A DNA stretch of 64,000 bases, from positions 124,001 to 188,000 of the forward strand of contig NZ_JAGXJY010000012.1 in NCBI RefSeq assembly GCF_019091085.1. The letters are read 5' to 3'. The notes below the pieces were generated by a model. The model was not told where the DNA came from. It did not search any database and worked only from the letters and a program-made list of their open reading frames with translations. The position numbers and the translations under genes are program-made. Of the stretch, positions 1 to 7,869 are shown piece by piece. Position 1 is the first letter of the stretch. Every line of letters starts with the position of its first letter. Source of the stretch: Mesorhizobium sp. GbtcB19 (GTDB lineage: Bacteria > Pseudomonadota > Alphaproteobacteria > Rhizobiales > Rhizobiaceae).

Positions 1-74
1 ACGAAATGGGCACTGGAGCCGGCACGGTCCCGCGCATCGATCAGCGCGATCCAATAGCCCTTCTTGGCTGTCAT
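1..74 (-). CDS. DUF1330 family protein, N-terminal part
   Basis: This is the N-terminal part of a small protein; the rest lies beyond the left edge. The visible translation begins MTAKKGYWIALIDARD, which matches the typical start of DUF1330 (ferredoxin-like fold) proteins. The ATG shares a base with the hisH stop codon (TGATG overlap), so translation is probably coupled to hisH. A further in-frame ATG lies 12 bases upstream, inside hisH. In rhizobial histidine operons a DUF1330 gene often sits between hisH and hisA, so hisA would be expected just outside the window. The biochemical role of the family is not known to me. Confidence 0.7.
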   Translation of the reverse strand, partial: MTAKKGYWIALIDARDRAGSSAHF

Positions 75-724
75 CAGGGCCTCCATTTCAGGAAATTGGT
101 GATCAGCGCCAGGCCGAGCGCCTGGCTCTTCTCGGGGTGGAATTGCGTGCCGGCAAGGTTGTCGCGGGCAACGGCCGCCGTTACCGGGCCGCCATAATCC
201 GCAGTTGCCAGAACTTCGTCCGCCTCCCGCGCATCGAGATGATAGGAATGGACGAAATAGGCGTGCAGCCCCTCCGGGCCGGTCTCGATGCCGGAAAACA
301 GCGGATGGGGGCGGACAAGCTCGATCGTGTTCCAGCCGATCTGCGGGATTTTCAGCGTTGGATCGGAGGGTTGGATCTCCTTGACGTCGCCAGCGATCCA
401 GCCGAGGCCCTTGGTGACGGTCTTCTCCAACCCGCGTTCCGACATCAGCTGCATGCCGACGCAGATGCCGAGGAATGGCCGTGCCTTGCGCAGAGCCGCC
501 TCCTCTACCGCCTCCCACATGCCATCCACGGCATGCAATCCGGCGGCGCAATCGGCATAGGCGCCGACACCCGGCAACACGATGCGGTCGGCGCCGCGCA
601 CGCGCTCGGCATCGGCCGTAAGCTCGATCGTCGCGGCGAGGCCCGCCTCATGCGCGGCGCGCTCGAAGGCCTTGGTGGCCGAGCGCAGATTGCCCGAGCC
701 GTAGTCGATGATGGCTACCCGCAT
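74..724 (-). CDS. hisH: imidazole glycerol phosphate synthase, glutaminase subunit HisH
   Basis: HisH is the glutaminase half of the cytoplasmic HisHF synthase. It releases ammonia from glutamine, and HisF uses it to make imidazole glycerol phosphate and AICAR in histidine biosynthesis. The 216-residue product has the full length of the family. The nucleophile elbow GICVGMQ carries Cys88, and the His/Glu of the class I amidotransferase triad lie in the C-terminal FHPEKS segment. It begins MRVAIIDYGSGNLRS, typical of HisH. The gene is one base from the DUF2628 gene upstream and overlaps the DUF1330 start downstream, which indicates a single transcript with hisB. Confidence 0.97.
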   Translation of the reverse strand: MRVAIIDYGSGNLRSATKAFERAAHEAGLAATIELTADAERVRGADRIVLPGVGAYADCAAGLHAVDGMWEAVEEAALRKARPFLGICVGMQLMSERGLEKTVTKGLGWIAGDVKEIQPSDPTLKIPQIGWNTIELVRPHPLFSGIETGPEGLHAYFVHSYHLDAREADEVLATADYGGPVTAAVARDNLAGTQFHPEKSQALGLALITNFLKWRP

Positions 725-725
725 C

Positions 726-1199
726 TCAGGACCTTCCAGGCGTGTGGGTCAGTCCCAGCGCCATGCCGGTCTGCGGTGGCCGCGCCAGCGACGCGTCCGG
801 TACGATGCGCGGCATCGGCGCCGGCTCTGCCTCATAGTCATCGGCCTCCGCCGCATAGCGCAGCTCGGCGTCGCCGAGATTGGCGGCCTCGACCACGCCC
901 CATTCGCGCCAGCCGCGCCGGCGCAGCGCCGCAATGCGCAGGGGCTGGCCTTCGAACCCGACATAGAGCGAGACCAGCAGCGACAGCATCGATCCGGCCC
1001 ATTCGAGCCCGAGCCGCTCACCGACCGCCGACAGCACCGCCATGACGACGAAGGCCAACACCGCCTCGATCCACAGACGGTTCCAGGCGAGCCAGAGCGG
1101 CGAGAACAGGAAGCCCAGCCAGGTGAAGCTGTCGCGCACGAAATGGATGTCTTCGGCTTTCTCGCCGGCCGGCGGTTCCATCACGACATAGATCGCCAT
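726..1199 (-). CDS. DUF2628 domain membrane protein in the his operon
   Basis: This is a 157-residue protein with an N-terminal soluble segment followed by two or three hydrophobic stretches (about residues 28-85, rich in Trp and Leu), then a charged, proline-rich tail. The segment FVRDSFTWLGFLFSPLWLAW is typical of DUF2628 proteins. It is probably an inner-membrane protein of unknown function. It sits with almost no spacing between hisB and hisH, a conserved position in rhizobial his operons, but no link to histidine synthesis is established. Confidence 0.8.
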   Translation of the reverse strand: MAIYVVMEPPAGEKAEDIHFVRDSFTWLGFLFSPLWLAWNRLWIEAVLAFVVMAVLSAVGERLGLEWAGSMLSLLVSLYVGFEGQPLRIAALRRRGWREWGVVEAANLGDAELRYAAEADDYEAEPAPMPRIVPDASLARPPQTGMALGLTHTPGRS

Positions 1200-1202
1200 A
1201 GC

Positions 1203-1799
1203 CTATCCTTTCAGGGATCCCTTGGTGGAAGGCACCGCGTCGGGCTGGCGCGGGTCTGGCTCAAGTGCGGCGCGCAGCGCGCGCGCCACCGCCTTGAAGC
1301 AGGTTTCGGCGATGTGATGGTTGTTGGCGCCGTAATGGTTGGTCACATGCAGCGTGATGCCGGCATTCTGGGCCAGCGCGTGGAAGAATTCGCGCACCAG
1401 TTCGGTGTCGAACGTGCCGATCTTGGGCGACGAGAAGGCGAGGTTCCAGACCAGGAAAGGCCGGCCGGAGACGTCGATCGCCGCCCTGGTCAGCGTCTCG
1501 TCCATGGCAAGGTCGATCGAGGCGTAGCGCATGATGCCGCGCCGCTCGCCCAGCGCCTTGCTCAGCGCCTGGCCGATCGCGATGCCGGTATCCTCGACCG
1601 TGTGGTGGTCGTCGATATGCAGATCGCCCTTGGCCTTGATGGTCATGTCGATCAGCGAATGACGCGACAGCTGGTCGAGCATATGGTCGAAGAAGCCGAC
1701 GCCGGTCGAAATGTCGGCTTTGCCTTTGCCGTCGACATGGACCGAAACGGAAATCTCGGTTTCCCTGGTCTTGCGGCTGACTTCGGCGGAACGCGTCAT
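1203..1799 (-). CDS. hisB: imidazoleglycerol-phosphate dehydratase HisB
   Basis: HisB dehydrates imidazoleglycerol phosphate to imidazoleacetol phosphate. The 198-residue product is the monofunctional dehydratase type, without the phosphatase domain of the E. coli protein. The metal-binding histidine motifs are visible: GVGFFDHMLDQLSRHS near residue 35, DLHIDDHHTVEDTGIAIGQA, and GANNHHIAETCFKA near residue 160, the duplicated HxxHH-type pattern expected for the di-manganese site. It is the first gene of the minus-strand his operon visible here and is divergent from hslV. Confidence 0.97.
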   Translation of the reverse strand: MTRSAEVSRKTRETEISVSVHVDGKGKADISTGVGFFDHMLDQLSRHSLIDMTIKAKGDLHIDDHHTVEDTGIAIGQALSKALGERRGIMRYASIDLAMDETLTRAAIDVSGRPFLVWNLAFSSPKIGTFDTELVREFFHALAQNAGITLHVTNHYGANNHHIAETCFKAVARALRAALEPDPRQPDAVPSTKGSLKG

Positions 1800-1835
1800 C
1801 GCTCTGTCCTTGTTGCCCCGCTCGGAGGCTTCGGG

Positions 1836-1859
1836 CTTGAAAACGAGAGCCTTCTATCA
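1836..1859 (+). promoter_or_regulatory. possible sigma-32 (heat-shock) promoter for hslV
   Basis: In the 216-bp hisB-hslV intergenic region a CTTGAAA box (1836-1842) is followed 10-11 bases later by TCTATCA (1853-1859). This resembles the alphaproteobacterial RpoH pattern CTTGAA-N11/12-CYTATNT. HslVU genes are classic heat-shock targets, so the placement makes sense, but the -10 box is imperfect and the leader to hslV would be about 150 bases. Confidence 0.4.
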
Positions 1860-2015
1860 GCATGATCCGGTGATTGCCAGTTGCCATTCCGGTCGCTATC
1901 GGGCTGGCCTGGAGGCGGTTTGCAATCGTTAGCCTCATGCATACATATGGCCGATCCAACTCACTCGTACCGCGCCAATCGCCTTCAAGAGGGATAGCGC
2001 GCATCGGAGCTAAAA

Positions 2016-2567
2016 ATGTCGAATGAACTCAGCATGCACGCCACGACCATCGTCAGTGTGCGCAAGGGCAACAAGGTGGTGATCGCCGGCGACGGCCAAG
2101 TCAGCCTTGGCCAGACGATCATGAAGGGCAACGCCCGCAAGGTGCGCCGCATCGGCAAGGACGGCAGCGTCATTGCCGGCTTCGCCGGCGCCACCGCCGA
2201 TGCCTTCACCCTGTTGGAGCGGCTTGAAGCCAAGCTCGAGCAATATCCGGACCAGCTGACCCGCGCCTGCGTCGAGCTCGCCAAGGACTGGCGCACCGAC
2301 CGCTATCTGCGCCGGCTGGAAGCCATGATGCTGGTCGCCGACAAGTCCGTCTCGCTGGCGCTGACCGGCAATGGCGACGTGCTCGAGCCTGAGCATGGCG
2401 TCATGGCCATCGGCTCCGGCGGCAATTACGCGCTGGCCGCGGCCCGGGCGCTGATCGACACCGACAAGGACGCCGAGGAGATCGCCCGCAAGGCGATGCA
2501 GATCGCGTCCGACATCTGCGTCTACACCAACAACAATTTTGTTGTCGAAACGCTCGACGCCGCCTGA
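2016..2567 (+). CDS. hslV: ATP-dependent protease subunit HslV
   Basis: HslV is the proteolytic dodecamer of the cytoplasmic HslUV (ClpQY) protease, a 20S-proteasome beta-type threonine peptidase. The mature enzyme begins at the first Thr of TTIVSVRKGNKVVIAGDGQV. Here that Thr is residue 10, behind a propeptide with a second Met at residue 7 (MHA-TT). Some rhizobial HslV have this short propeptide while E. coli has only Met. The segment GGNYALAAARAL and the overall length are as in the family. The partner hslU follows after two intervening genes. Confidence 0.96.
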   Translation: MSNELSMHATTIVSVRKGNKVVIAGDGQVSLGQTIMKGNARKVRRIGKDGSVIAGFAGATADAFTLLERLEAKLEQYPDQLTRACVELAKDWRTDRYLRRLEAMMLVADKSVSLALTGNGDVLEPEHGVMAIGSGGNYALAAARALIDTDKDAEEIARKAMQIASDICVYTNNNFVVETLDAA

Positions 2568-2590
2568 GGTCCATGATCGGGGAGAAGATC

Positions 2591-3115
2591 ATGGCCCAAC
2601 AAGGAAATAGCTACGATTTTCGGCCGGTCACGGAAAAAGACCTGCCGATGATCGCGGGCTGGCTCGAGGAGCCGCATGTCGCTCGATGGTGGGACGACCC
2701 GGGCAAGGAAATCGCCGAGATCCGCGAGCATATCGATTCGGTTTCGGTGGAGCCGCTGATCGTCGAGCTCGACGGTCGGCCGATCGCCTACCTGCAGAGT
2801 TATGATCCGCATATGGAGGACGACCATCCCTATGCCGACCAGCCCTTCGGCACGCTGGGCATTGACCTCACGATCGGTCCGCCGGAGCTGGTCGGCGTCG
2901 GTCATGGCTCGGCCATCGTGCGCCAGTTCGTCGAGGAGCTGTTCGAGGAAGGCGCGCCGCGCGTCATCATCGATCCGCATCCCGACAATGGTCGCGCCAT
3001 CCGCGCCTATGAGAAGGCCGGCTTCAGATCGATCGGCCGCAGGCATTCGCAATATGGGGACGTCGTGCTGATGGCGGTCGATGCGGCCGAGGACGACGAA
3101 AATCTGGGGGACTGA
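2591..3115 (+). CDS. GNAT family acetyltransferase, AAC(6')-like
   Basis: This is a 174-residue GNAT domain protein. It contains WLEEPHVARWWDDP near the N-terminus, the acyl-CoA pyrophosphate loop region LVGVGHGSAIVRQFV, and IIDPHPDNGRAIRAYEKAGF, the beta4-alpha4 signature of AAC(6')/RimJ-like enzymes. The ATG at 2591 is preferred over an in-frame ATG at 2573 because GGGGAG lies at a good distance before it. The substrate is not evident; aminoglycoside, protein N-terminus or small amine are all possible. It lies between hslV and the DUF2585 gene with short gaps and is probably co-transcribed. Confidence 0.8.
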   Translation: MAQQGNSYDFRPVTEKDLPMIAGWLEEPHVARWWDDPGKEIAEIREHIDSVSVEPLIVELDGRPIAYLQSYDPHMEDDHPYADQPFGTLGIDLTIGPPELVGVGHGSAIVRQFVEELFEEGAPRVIIDPHPDNGRAIRAYEKAGFRSIGRRHSQYGDVVLMAVDAAEDDENLGD

Positions 3116-3119
3116 CCGA

Positions 3120-3716
3120 ATGACCGCGCCCGAGGACAAGACGCTTTCCGCCTATGAGGACAGCTGGCGCATGGGCCTGCTGCTCGTGCTTACCCTGATC
3201 ATCTTCCAGGCGGGCGCCCTGTACGGCATGGGGCATCCGCCGATCTGCACCTGCGGCTACGTCAAGCTCTGGCACGGCGTGGTCAACAGTTCGGAGAATT
3301 CCCAGCACATCGCCGACTGGTACACCTTCTCGCACATCATCCACGGCTTCCTGTTCTATGCGCTGGCGACATTCCTGTTTCCGCGCTCGCCGGTGGGCTT
3401 AAGGCTCGCTTTCGCGGTCCTCATCGAGGGCGGCTGGGAGCTGCTGGAAAACAGCCCGTTCATCATCGAGCGCTACCGCGCCGGCACCATCTCGCTCAAC
3501 TACTACGGCGATTCGATCATCAACTCGGTGTCCGACACGTTGTTCATGGCGCTGGGATTTGTGATGGCGCGAAAGCTACCTATATGGGTGATCGTGGCTC
3601 TGGCGCTCATCTTCGAGCTCGGCACGGGCTACATCATCCGGGACAATCTGACGCTCAACGTGATCATGCTGCTGCATCCGTTCGAGTCCATCAGGCAGTG
3701 GCAAAGTGGAATTTGA
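3120..3716 (+). CDS. DUF2585 (UPF0314) integral membrane protein
   Basis: This 198-residue inner-membrane protein has about four hydrophobic segments (GLLLVLTLIIFQAGALYGMG, FSHIIHGFLFYALATFLF, a segment around LFMALGFVMA, and WVIVALALIFELGTGYI). Conserved-looking polar residues sit at the membrane edges, including SHIIHG and EGGWELLENSPFIIERYR. It belongs to the DUF2585 family found between hslV and hslU in rhizobia. Function is unknown. The ATG at 3120 follows GGGGGACTGACCGA; an upstream in-frame start at 3081 would overlap the acetyltransferase and is less likely. Confidence 0.8.
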   Translation: MTAPEDKTLSAYEDSWRMGLLLVLTLIIFQAGALYGMGHPPICTCGYVKLWHGVVNSSENSQHIADWYTFSHIIHGFLFYALATFLFPRSPVGLRLAFAVLIEGGWELLENSPFIIERYRAGTISLNYYGDSIINSVSDTLFMALGFVMARKLPIWVIVALALIFELGTGYIIRDNLTLNVIMLLHPFESIRQWQSGI

Positions 3717-3721
3717 GTCTT

Positions 3722-5032
3722 ATGAGCACCTTTTCTCCCCGTGAAATCGTTTCGGAACTTGACCGCTTCATCATCGGCCAGAAGGACGCCAAGCGCGCCG
3801 TCGCCATTGCCTTGCGCAACCGCTGGCGCCGCCAGCAGCTGGAGGGCCAGATGCGCGAAGAGGTGATGCCGAAGAACATCCTGATGATCGGCCCGACCGG
3901 CGTAGGCAAGACCGAGATCTCGCGCCGTCTTGCCCGCCTCGCCGGCGCGCCCTTCGTCAAGGTCGAGGCGACAAAATTCACCGAGGTCGGCTATGTCGGC
4001 CGCGATGTCGAGCAGATCGTGCGCGACCTCGTCGAGGTCGCCATCGGCCTGACGCGCGAGAAGATGCGCGAGGACGTCACCGCCCGCGCCCAGATCAATG
4101 CCGAGGAACGCGTGCTGGAGGCCCTCGTCGGCAAGACGGCGAGCCCGGCGACCCGCGATTCCTTCCGCAAGAGGCTGCGCGACGGCGAGCTCGACGACAA
4201 GGAGATCGAGATCGAGGTCGCCGACACCGGCACCGGCGGCATGCCCGGCTTCGAGATTCCCGGCATGCCCGGGGCCAATGTCGGCGTGCTCAACATCAAC
4301 GACATGTTGTCGAAGGCAATGGGCGGCCGCAGGACCAAGACCCGCAAGACCACGGTGCGCGATTCCTACGCGCTGCTGGTCAATGACGAGTCCGACAAGC
4401 TGCTCGACCAGGACGAAGTGGTGCGCAGGGCGCTGGAATCGGCCGAAAACGACGGCATCGTCTTCCTCGACGAGATCGACAAGATCGCGGCCCGGAGCGA
4501 CATTTCGGGCGGCCCGTCGCGCGAAGGCGTGCAGCGCGACCTGCTGCCTTTGGTCGAAGGCACGACGGTGGCGACCAAATACGGGCCGATCAAGACCGAT
4601 CACATCCTGTTCATCGCCTCCGGCGCCTTCCACGTTTCGAAGCCGTCCGACCTTTTGCCGGAGCTGCAGGGCCGTCTGCCGATCCGCGTCGAGCTGCGCG
4701 CGCTGGAAAAGTCGGACTTCGTCCGCATCCTCACCGAGACGGAGGCGAGCCTCATCAAGCAGTATATCGCGCTGATGAAGACCGAGGGCGTCGAGCTGAC
4801 CTTTACCGACGACGCCATCGATTCGCTCGCCGGCATCGCGGTGGACCTCAACGCCAGCGTCGAGAACATCGGCGCGAGGCGCCTGCAGACGGTGATGGAG
4901 CGCGTGCTGGACGAAATCTCCTATGACGCGCCGGACCGCAACGGCACGGCGGTCACCATCGACGCCGCCTACGTCGAGAAGCATGTCGGCGACCTGTCGC
5001 GCAACACCGACCTGTCGCGGTTCATTCTGTAG
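3722..5032 (+). CDS. hslU: HslU, ATPase subunit of the HslUV protease
   Basis: HslU is the AAA+ unfoldase ring that feeds substrates to HslV. The 436-residue product has Walker A GPTGVGKTE (residues 57-65), Walker B IVFLDEIDKI, the pore motif GYVGRDV, the I-domain inserted between the Walkers, and the C-terminal SRFIL tail that docks into HslV. The ATG at 3722 gives the normal start MSTFSPREIVSELDRFIIGQ. Longer upstream readings in this frame run into the DUF2585 gene and are not coding. It lies six bases after that gene, in the same operon as hslV. Confidence 0.97.
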   Translation: MSTFSPREIVSELDRFIIGQKDAKRAVAIALRNRWRRQQLEGQMREEVMPKNILMIGPTGVGKTEISRRLARLAGAPFVKVEATKFTEVGYVGRDVEQIVRDLVEVAIGLTREKMREDVTARAQINAEERVLEALVGKTASPATRDSFRKRLRDGELDDKEIEIEVADTGTGGMPGFEIPGMPGANVGVLNINDMLSKAMGGRRTKTRKTTVRDSYALLVNDESDKLLDQDEVVRRALESAENDGIVFLDEIDKIAARSDISGGPSREGVQRDLLPLVEGTTVATKYGPIKTDHILFIASGAFHVSKPSDLLPELQGRLPIRVELRALEKSDFVRILTETEASLIKQYIALMKTEGVELTFTDDAIDSLAGIAVDLNASVENIGARRLQTVMERVLDEISYDAPDRNGTAVTIDAAYVEKHVGDLSRNTDLSRFIL

Positions 5033-5143
5033 GCTCCGTTGCCGGCGGCAGCTCTCCTTCCTCTCGCTCGTCGCGCGCATGGGATCGATATCTGCCGCAT
5101 CCGGCGCGGGTCTTGATTGAATGCTGTCGCGCTGCTATCATTG

Positions 5144-5158
5144 TGCTCAATGAGAGCA
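5144..5158. promoter_or_regulatory. inverted repeat upstream of the first toxin-antitoxin pair
   Basis: TGCTC-AATGA-GAGCA is a perfect 5-bp inverted repeat ending ten bases before the antitoxin ATG. Autoregulatory operators of ribbon-helix-helix antitoxins usually lie here, so this is a candidate binding site for the antitoxin-toxin complex. Confidence 0.35.
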
Positions 5159-5168
5159 TGAAGAGCGC

Positions 5169-5408
5169 ATGGCCGGAAATCTACACGTCCGCAATCTGGA
5201 TGACGACTTGATTGCCAAGTTGAAGATGCGTGCCGCCCGGCATGGGCGCTCGGCTGAGGCCGAGCACCGTGAAATCCTTAGACAGGCGCTGGAAAAGGAG
5301 AGCGAGCCCTCGTTCGATGAGCTGGCCGCTCAGCTGCGGCTGCTCACTGCGCAGCGAAAGCAGACACCCTCCGAAGTGCTGCTGCGCGAAGGACGTGACG
5401 AACGGTGA
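5169..5408 (+). CDS. FitA-type ribbon-helix-helix antitoxin
   Basis: This is a 79-residue protein. Its N-terminal LHVRNLDDDLIAKLKMRAAR followed by HGRSAEAEHREIL is the FitA/VapB-like Arc fold (beta strand plus two helices) that binds DNA as a dimer. The C-terminal half should wrap around the toxin. Its stop overlaps the GTG start of the PIN toxin gene (GTGA), the standard coupling of type II pairs. Role: neutralises the VapC toxin and represses the operon (inferred from family). Confidence 0.85.
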   Translation: MAGNLHVRNLDDDLIAKLKMRAARHGRSAEAEHREILRQALEKESEPSFDELAAQLRLLTAQRKQTPSEVLLREGRDER

Positions 5409-5848
5409 CGGAAACGCTCGTCGTCGACGCCAGCATCGCGGTCAAGTGGGTGGTCGAGGAGGAGGGTACGCCTCTGGCGCTTGGCTTGCGGCATGGTCGA
5501 CGCTTCGCAGCGCCGGAACTGCTGATCGTTGAGTGCGCCAACATTCTCTGGAAAAAGGTCCAGCGCGGTGAAGTCAATCGCGAAGAGGCGAAGATGGCCG
5601 CAAGCTTGCTGGAACGTAGCGATATCGAATTGTTCGGCATGCGGGGATTGCTCGCCAAAGCGACCGAACTGGCGACGGATATCGGTCATCCGGCCTATGA
5701 CTGCATGTATGTCTGCCTTGCGATGAGTCGAAACTGTCGCTTTGTGACCGCGGATGAGCGCCTGGTCCGAGTGCTCCACCAGAAGGCTCCCCGTGAAATC
5801 GCCAATCTCTGCGTGACCTTGGAGCAGCTCTCAGCCGATTCGAATTAA
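5405..5848 (+). CDS. VapC-type PIN domain toxin
   Basis: This is a 147-residue PIN-domain protein, expected to be a Mg-dependent RNase. The acidic active-site residues are visible: Asp in VVDASIAVKW (near residue 8), Glu in LIVECANILW, and the Asp residues in HPAYDCMYVCLA and VTADERL. It starts with GTG overlapping the antitoxin stop. Full length and an intact acidic set suggest an active toxin. The RNA target (tRNA, 23S rRNA sarcin-ricin loop, others) cannot be told from sequence. Confidence 0.87.
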   Translation: MTETLVVDASIAVKWVVEEEGTPLALGLRHGRRFAAPELLIVECANILWKKVQRGEVNREEAKMAASLLERSDIELFGMRGLLAKATELATDIGHPAYDCMYVCLAMSRNCRFVTADERLVRVLHQKAPREIANLCVTLEQLSADSN

Positions 5849-5941
5849 TGCCGTCGATCATACCCGCCTGTTCTTGTCAGGCGGCAACGCAACGGCGCGC
5901 CTCATCTCTTGGTGACGGTCCTTTTACCTCAAACCTGCAGT

Positions 5942-5967
5942 GTGGCCAGATGGTACCATCTGGCCAC
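5942..5967. promoter_or_regulatory. 26-bp perfect palindrome
   Basis: The sequence is perfectly symmetric about a central GGTACC, with arms GTGGCCAGATGGT. It lies 93 bp after vapC and 81 bp before the DUF1402 ATG. There is no T-tract after it, so it does not look like an intrinsic terminator. An operator or a compact hairpin in the transcript is more likely. Confidence 0.5.
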
Positions 5968-6048
5968 CTTTCGATCCGGTTTGACCGCGCCTTCTCTCGA
6001 CTCTGTCGTGCGCTTTTCCTAGTTTGCCGCGAATTCAAAGGCGGCGGC

Positions 6049-7008
6049 ATGAAGAAATATATCCTGCTTTTTCTGGGCATCGCTTTGGCGGCGGCGGTGA
6101 CAACCGCCGATGCGGCAACCATGGTGCCGCCCGGCAATCGCAACAGCGTTCAGCCTGATATTCCGGGCGCGTCCAGCCGGCGCACCCAGGCGACCAACAC
6201 CACCTTCCAGGCCAAGTACCGCAAGGTCTACGCCCTCTTGCAGAACGACCCCGACCTGCGCGCCAAGATCAGGAAGGCGGCGGCGGCGTACGGCATCGAT
6301 CCGATGCATATCGTCGGCGCCATCGTCGGCGAGCACACCTACAATGTCGACGCCTATGACCGGCTGCAGACCTATTATGTCAAGGCGATCTCCTATCTGT
6401 CGAGCAAGCTGACCTTTGCCTATGACGGCGAGGACGTCAGCGATTTCATCAAGCGGCCGGAATTCAAGAAATGCGCCGGCTTGAGCGACAGCTACGACCT
6501 TTGGGAGTGCCGCGAGCAGGTCTGGAATCATTCCTTCCGCGGCAAGAATGTCGGCGGCGAGGATTTCCCCAACGACCGCTTCGGCGCGACCTTCTTCCAG
6601 CCCTATTATGCCGGCCAGACCTTTGGCCTTGGCCAGCTCAACCCGCTGACGGCGCTGCAAATGAGCGATCTGGTGCACAAGGTCTCCGGCCTGCCCGAGC
6701 TCGACGTCAACGATCCCAACGCCGTCTACAAGACGATCATGGATCCGGACCTGACGCTGCCCTACGTCGCCGCGACCATCAAGAAGTCGATCGACGCCTA
6801 CCGCACCATTGCCGGCTTCGACATCTCGAAAAATCCGGGCCTGACCGCCACGCTCTACAATGTCGGCAATCCCGAGCAGCGCGCTTATGCGCTGAAGGCC
6901 GAGAACGACAAGCGCCGCGCGGCCGGCGAGCCGGAAAAGCTGCCCGAGGAAAATTATTACGGCTGGCTGGTCAACGACAAGCTGGACGAGCTGAAGGCGC
7001 TTTTCTAA
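6049..7008 (+). CDS. DUF1402 family exported protein, possible lytic transglycosylase-like fold
   Basis: This is a 319-residue protein with a Sec signal peptide (MKKYILLFLGIALAAAVTTADAA). The mature part contains IVGAIVGEHTYNVDAYDRLQ and, later, FGLGQLNPLTALQMSDLVHK. The second segment resembles the GLMQLMPATA motif of SLT-type transglycosylases, with a Glu (VGEHTYN) in the position of a catalytic acid. This suggests a periplasmic peptidoglycan-acting enzyme, but the family is officially of unknown function. The ATG at 6049 follows GGCGGCGGC; in-frame starts further upstream would read through the promoter region. Confidence 0.75.
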   Translation: MKKYILLFLGIALAAAVTTADAATMVPPGNRNSVQPDIPGASSRRTQATNTTFQAKYRKVYALLQNDPDLRAKIRKAAAAYGIDPMHIVGAIVGEHTYNVDAYDRLQTYYVKAISYLSSKLTFAYDGEDVSDFIKRPEFKKCAGLSDSYDLWECREQVWNHSFRGKNVGGEDFPNDRFGATFFQPYYAGQTFGLGQLNPLTALQMSDLVHKVSGLPELDVNDPNAVYKTIMDPDLTLPYVAATIKKSIDAYRTIAGFDISKNPGLTATLYNVGNPEQRAYALKAENDKRRAAGEPEKLPEENYYGWLVNDKLDELKALF

Positions 7009-7024
7009 TCACCCGCGCCGGGGC

Positions 7025-7834
7025 TCAATAGCCTTCCGAGGCGAGATACGCTTCGAATTTGCGCATTTCCTCCGGGTCCGCCTCGACGATGTGTCGCGGC
7101 TCCGGATAGGCGCCTGACTGGATGTCGTCGGCATATTCGCGGAAGGCGGCGATGCGCTCGTTCTGGAGCCGATCGAACTCTGCGGTGAAGTCGCGGTAGC
7201 GCTTGGCATGGCGCGGATAGCGGCCGCGATTGGAGCCGAGCACGTCTTCCGAGAACAGATATTGCGCGTCGCAGCCGGTGCCTGCGCCCATCGAGATCAT
7301 GATCAGCGGCGTACGCCGCGAGATCGCCGCGGCGACGCCGGCCGGCACCACTTCGATCTCGGCGGCGAAGGCGCCAGCCGCTTCGAGGTCCTTGACCTGC
7401 TTCCACACGAAGGTAGCGCTTTCGGCGGTCTTGCCGACCGCCTTGAAGCCGCCCGTCCAGGTCGCGTGCGCCGGGATCAGGCCGACATGACCGCAGACCG
7501 GAATGTGCTCGTCGCGCAGGCGGCGGATCGTCTGCAGGCTGGCCGAGCAATACATGGCATCGGCGCTTGCCGCGCGCAGTTTCACCGCCATGCGCAGGAT
7601 TTCGTTCGTGGTGGCGCCGAGCTTGATGCGTTCATCGCCGGGAATGGCAAAGCAGGTGGGCGCGGCGTCGCGAAAGCGCGGATCGAGCATCACATCATAG
7701 GGAACCGAGATGAGGTCGATGCCGGCGCGTTCGGCTGCCTCGGCCTCTTCCAGCGAGAAGACGCGCAGCTTGGAAAGCTGCCGCTTGCCCTTCAGCGATC
7801 GCAAATCGGCGACGGTCGGTCTGCTGCGTGCCAT
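7025..7834 (-). CDS. PanB-like (ketopantoate hydroxymethyltransferase family) protein, divergent
   Basis: This 269-residue TIM-barrel protein belongs to the PanB family. The segments GHVGLIPAHATWTGGFKAVG (residues 115-134) and EIEVVPAGVAAAIS (159-172) correspond to PanB GHIGLTPQ..GGFKVQG and LECVPxxLA, so the catalytic Glu appears kept (Glu161). The usual Mg-binding GDSLGM loop and the KIEGG motif are missing; the region reads DLISVPYDVMLD instead. It may therefore not make ketopantoate but act on another substrate, perhaps transferring or removing a one-carbon unit. It follows mocF-like with a 35-bp gap and looks like the last gene of that operon. The ATG at 7834 gives MARSRPTVADLRSLKG. Confidence 0.7.
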   Translation of the reverse strand: MARSRPTVADLRSLKGKRQLSKLRVFSLEEAEAAERAGIDLISVPYDVMLDPRFRDAAPTCFAIPGDERIKLGATTNEILRMAVKLRAASADAMYCSASLQTIRRLRDEHIPVCGHVGLIPAHATWTGGFKAVGKTAESATFVWKQVKDLEAAGAFAAEIEVVPAGVAAAISRRTPLIMISMGAGTGCDAQYLFSEDVLGSNRGRYPRHAKRYRDFTAEFDRLQNERIAAFREYADDIQSGAYPEPRHIVEADPEEMRKFEAYLASEGY

Positions 7835-7869
7835 ATCTCTTGATCCCTTAATGCCGGGTTGGAGGCGGA

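Noticed and set aside
3629..5080. A 483-codon minus-strand frame opposite hslU
   Set aside because: hslU is fully supported by motifs; the opposite frame has shadow composition.
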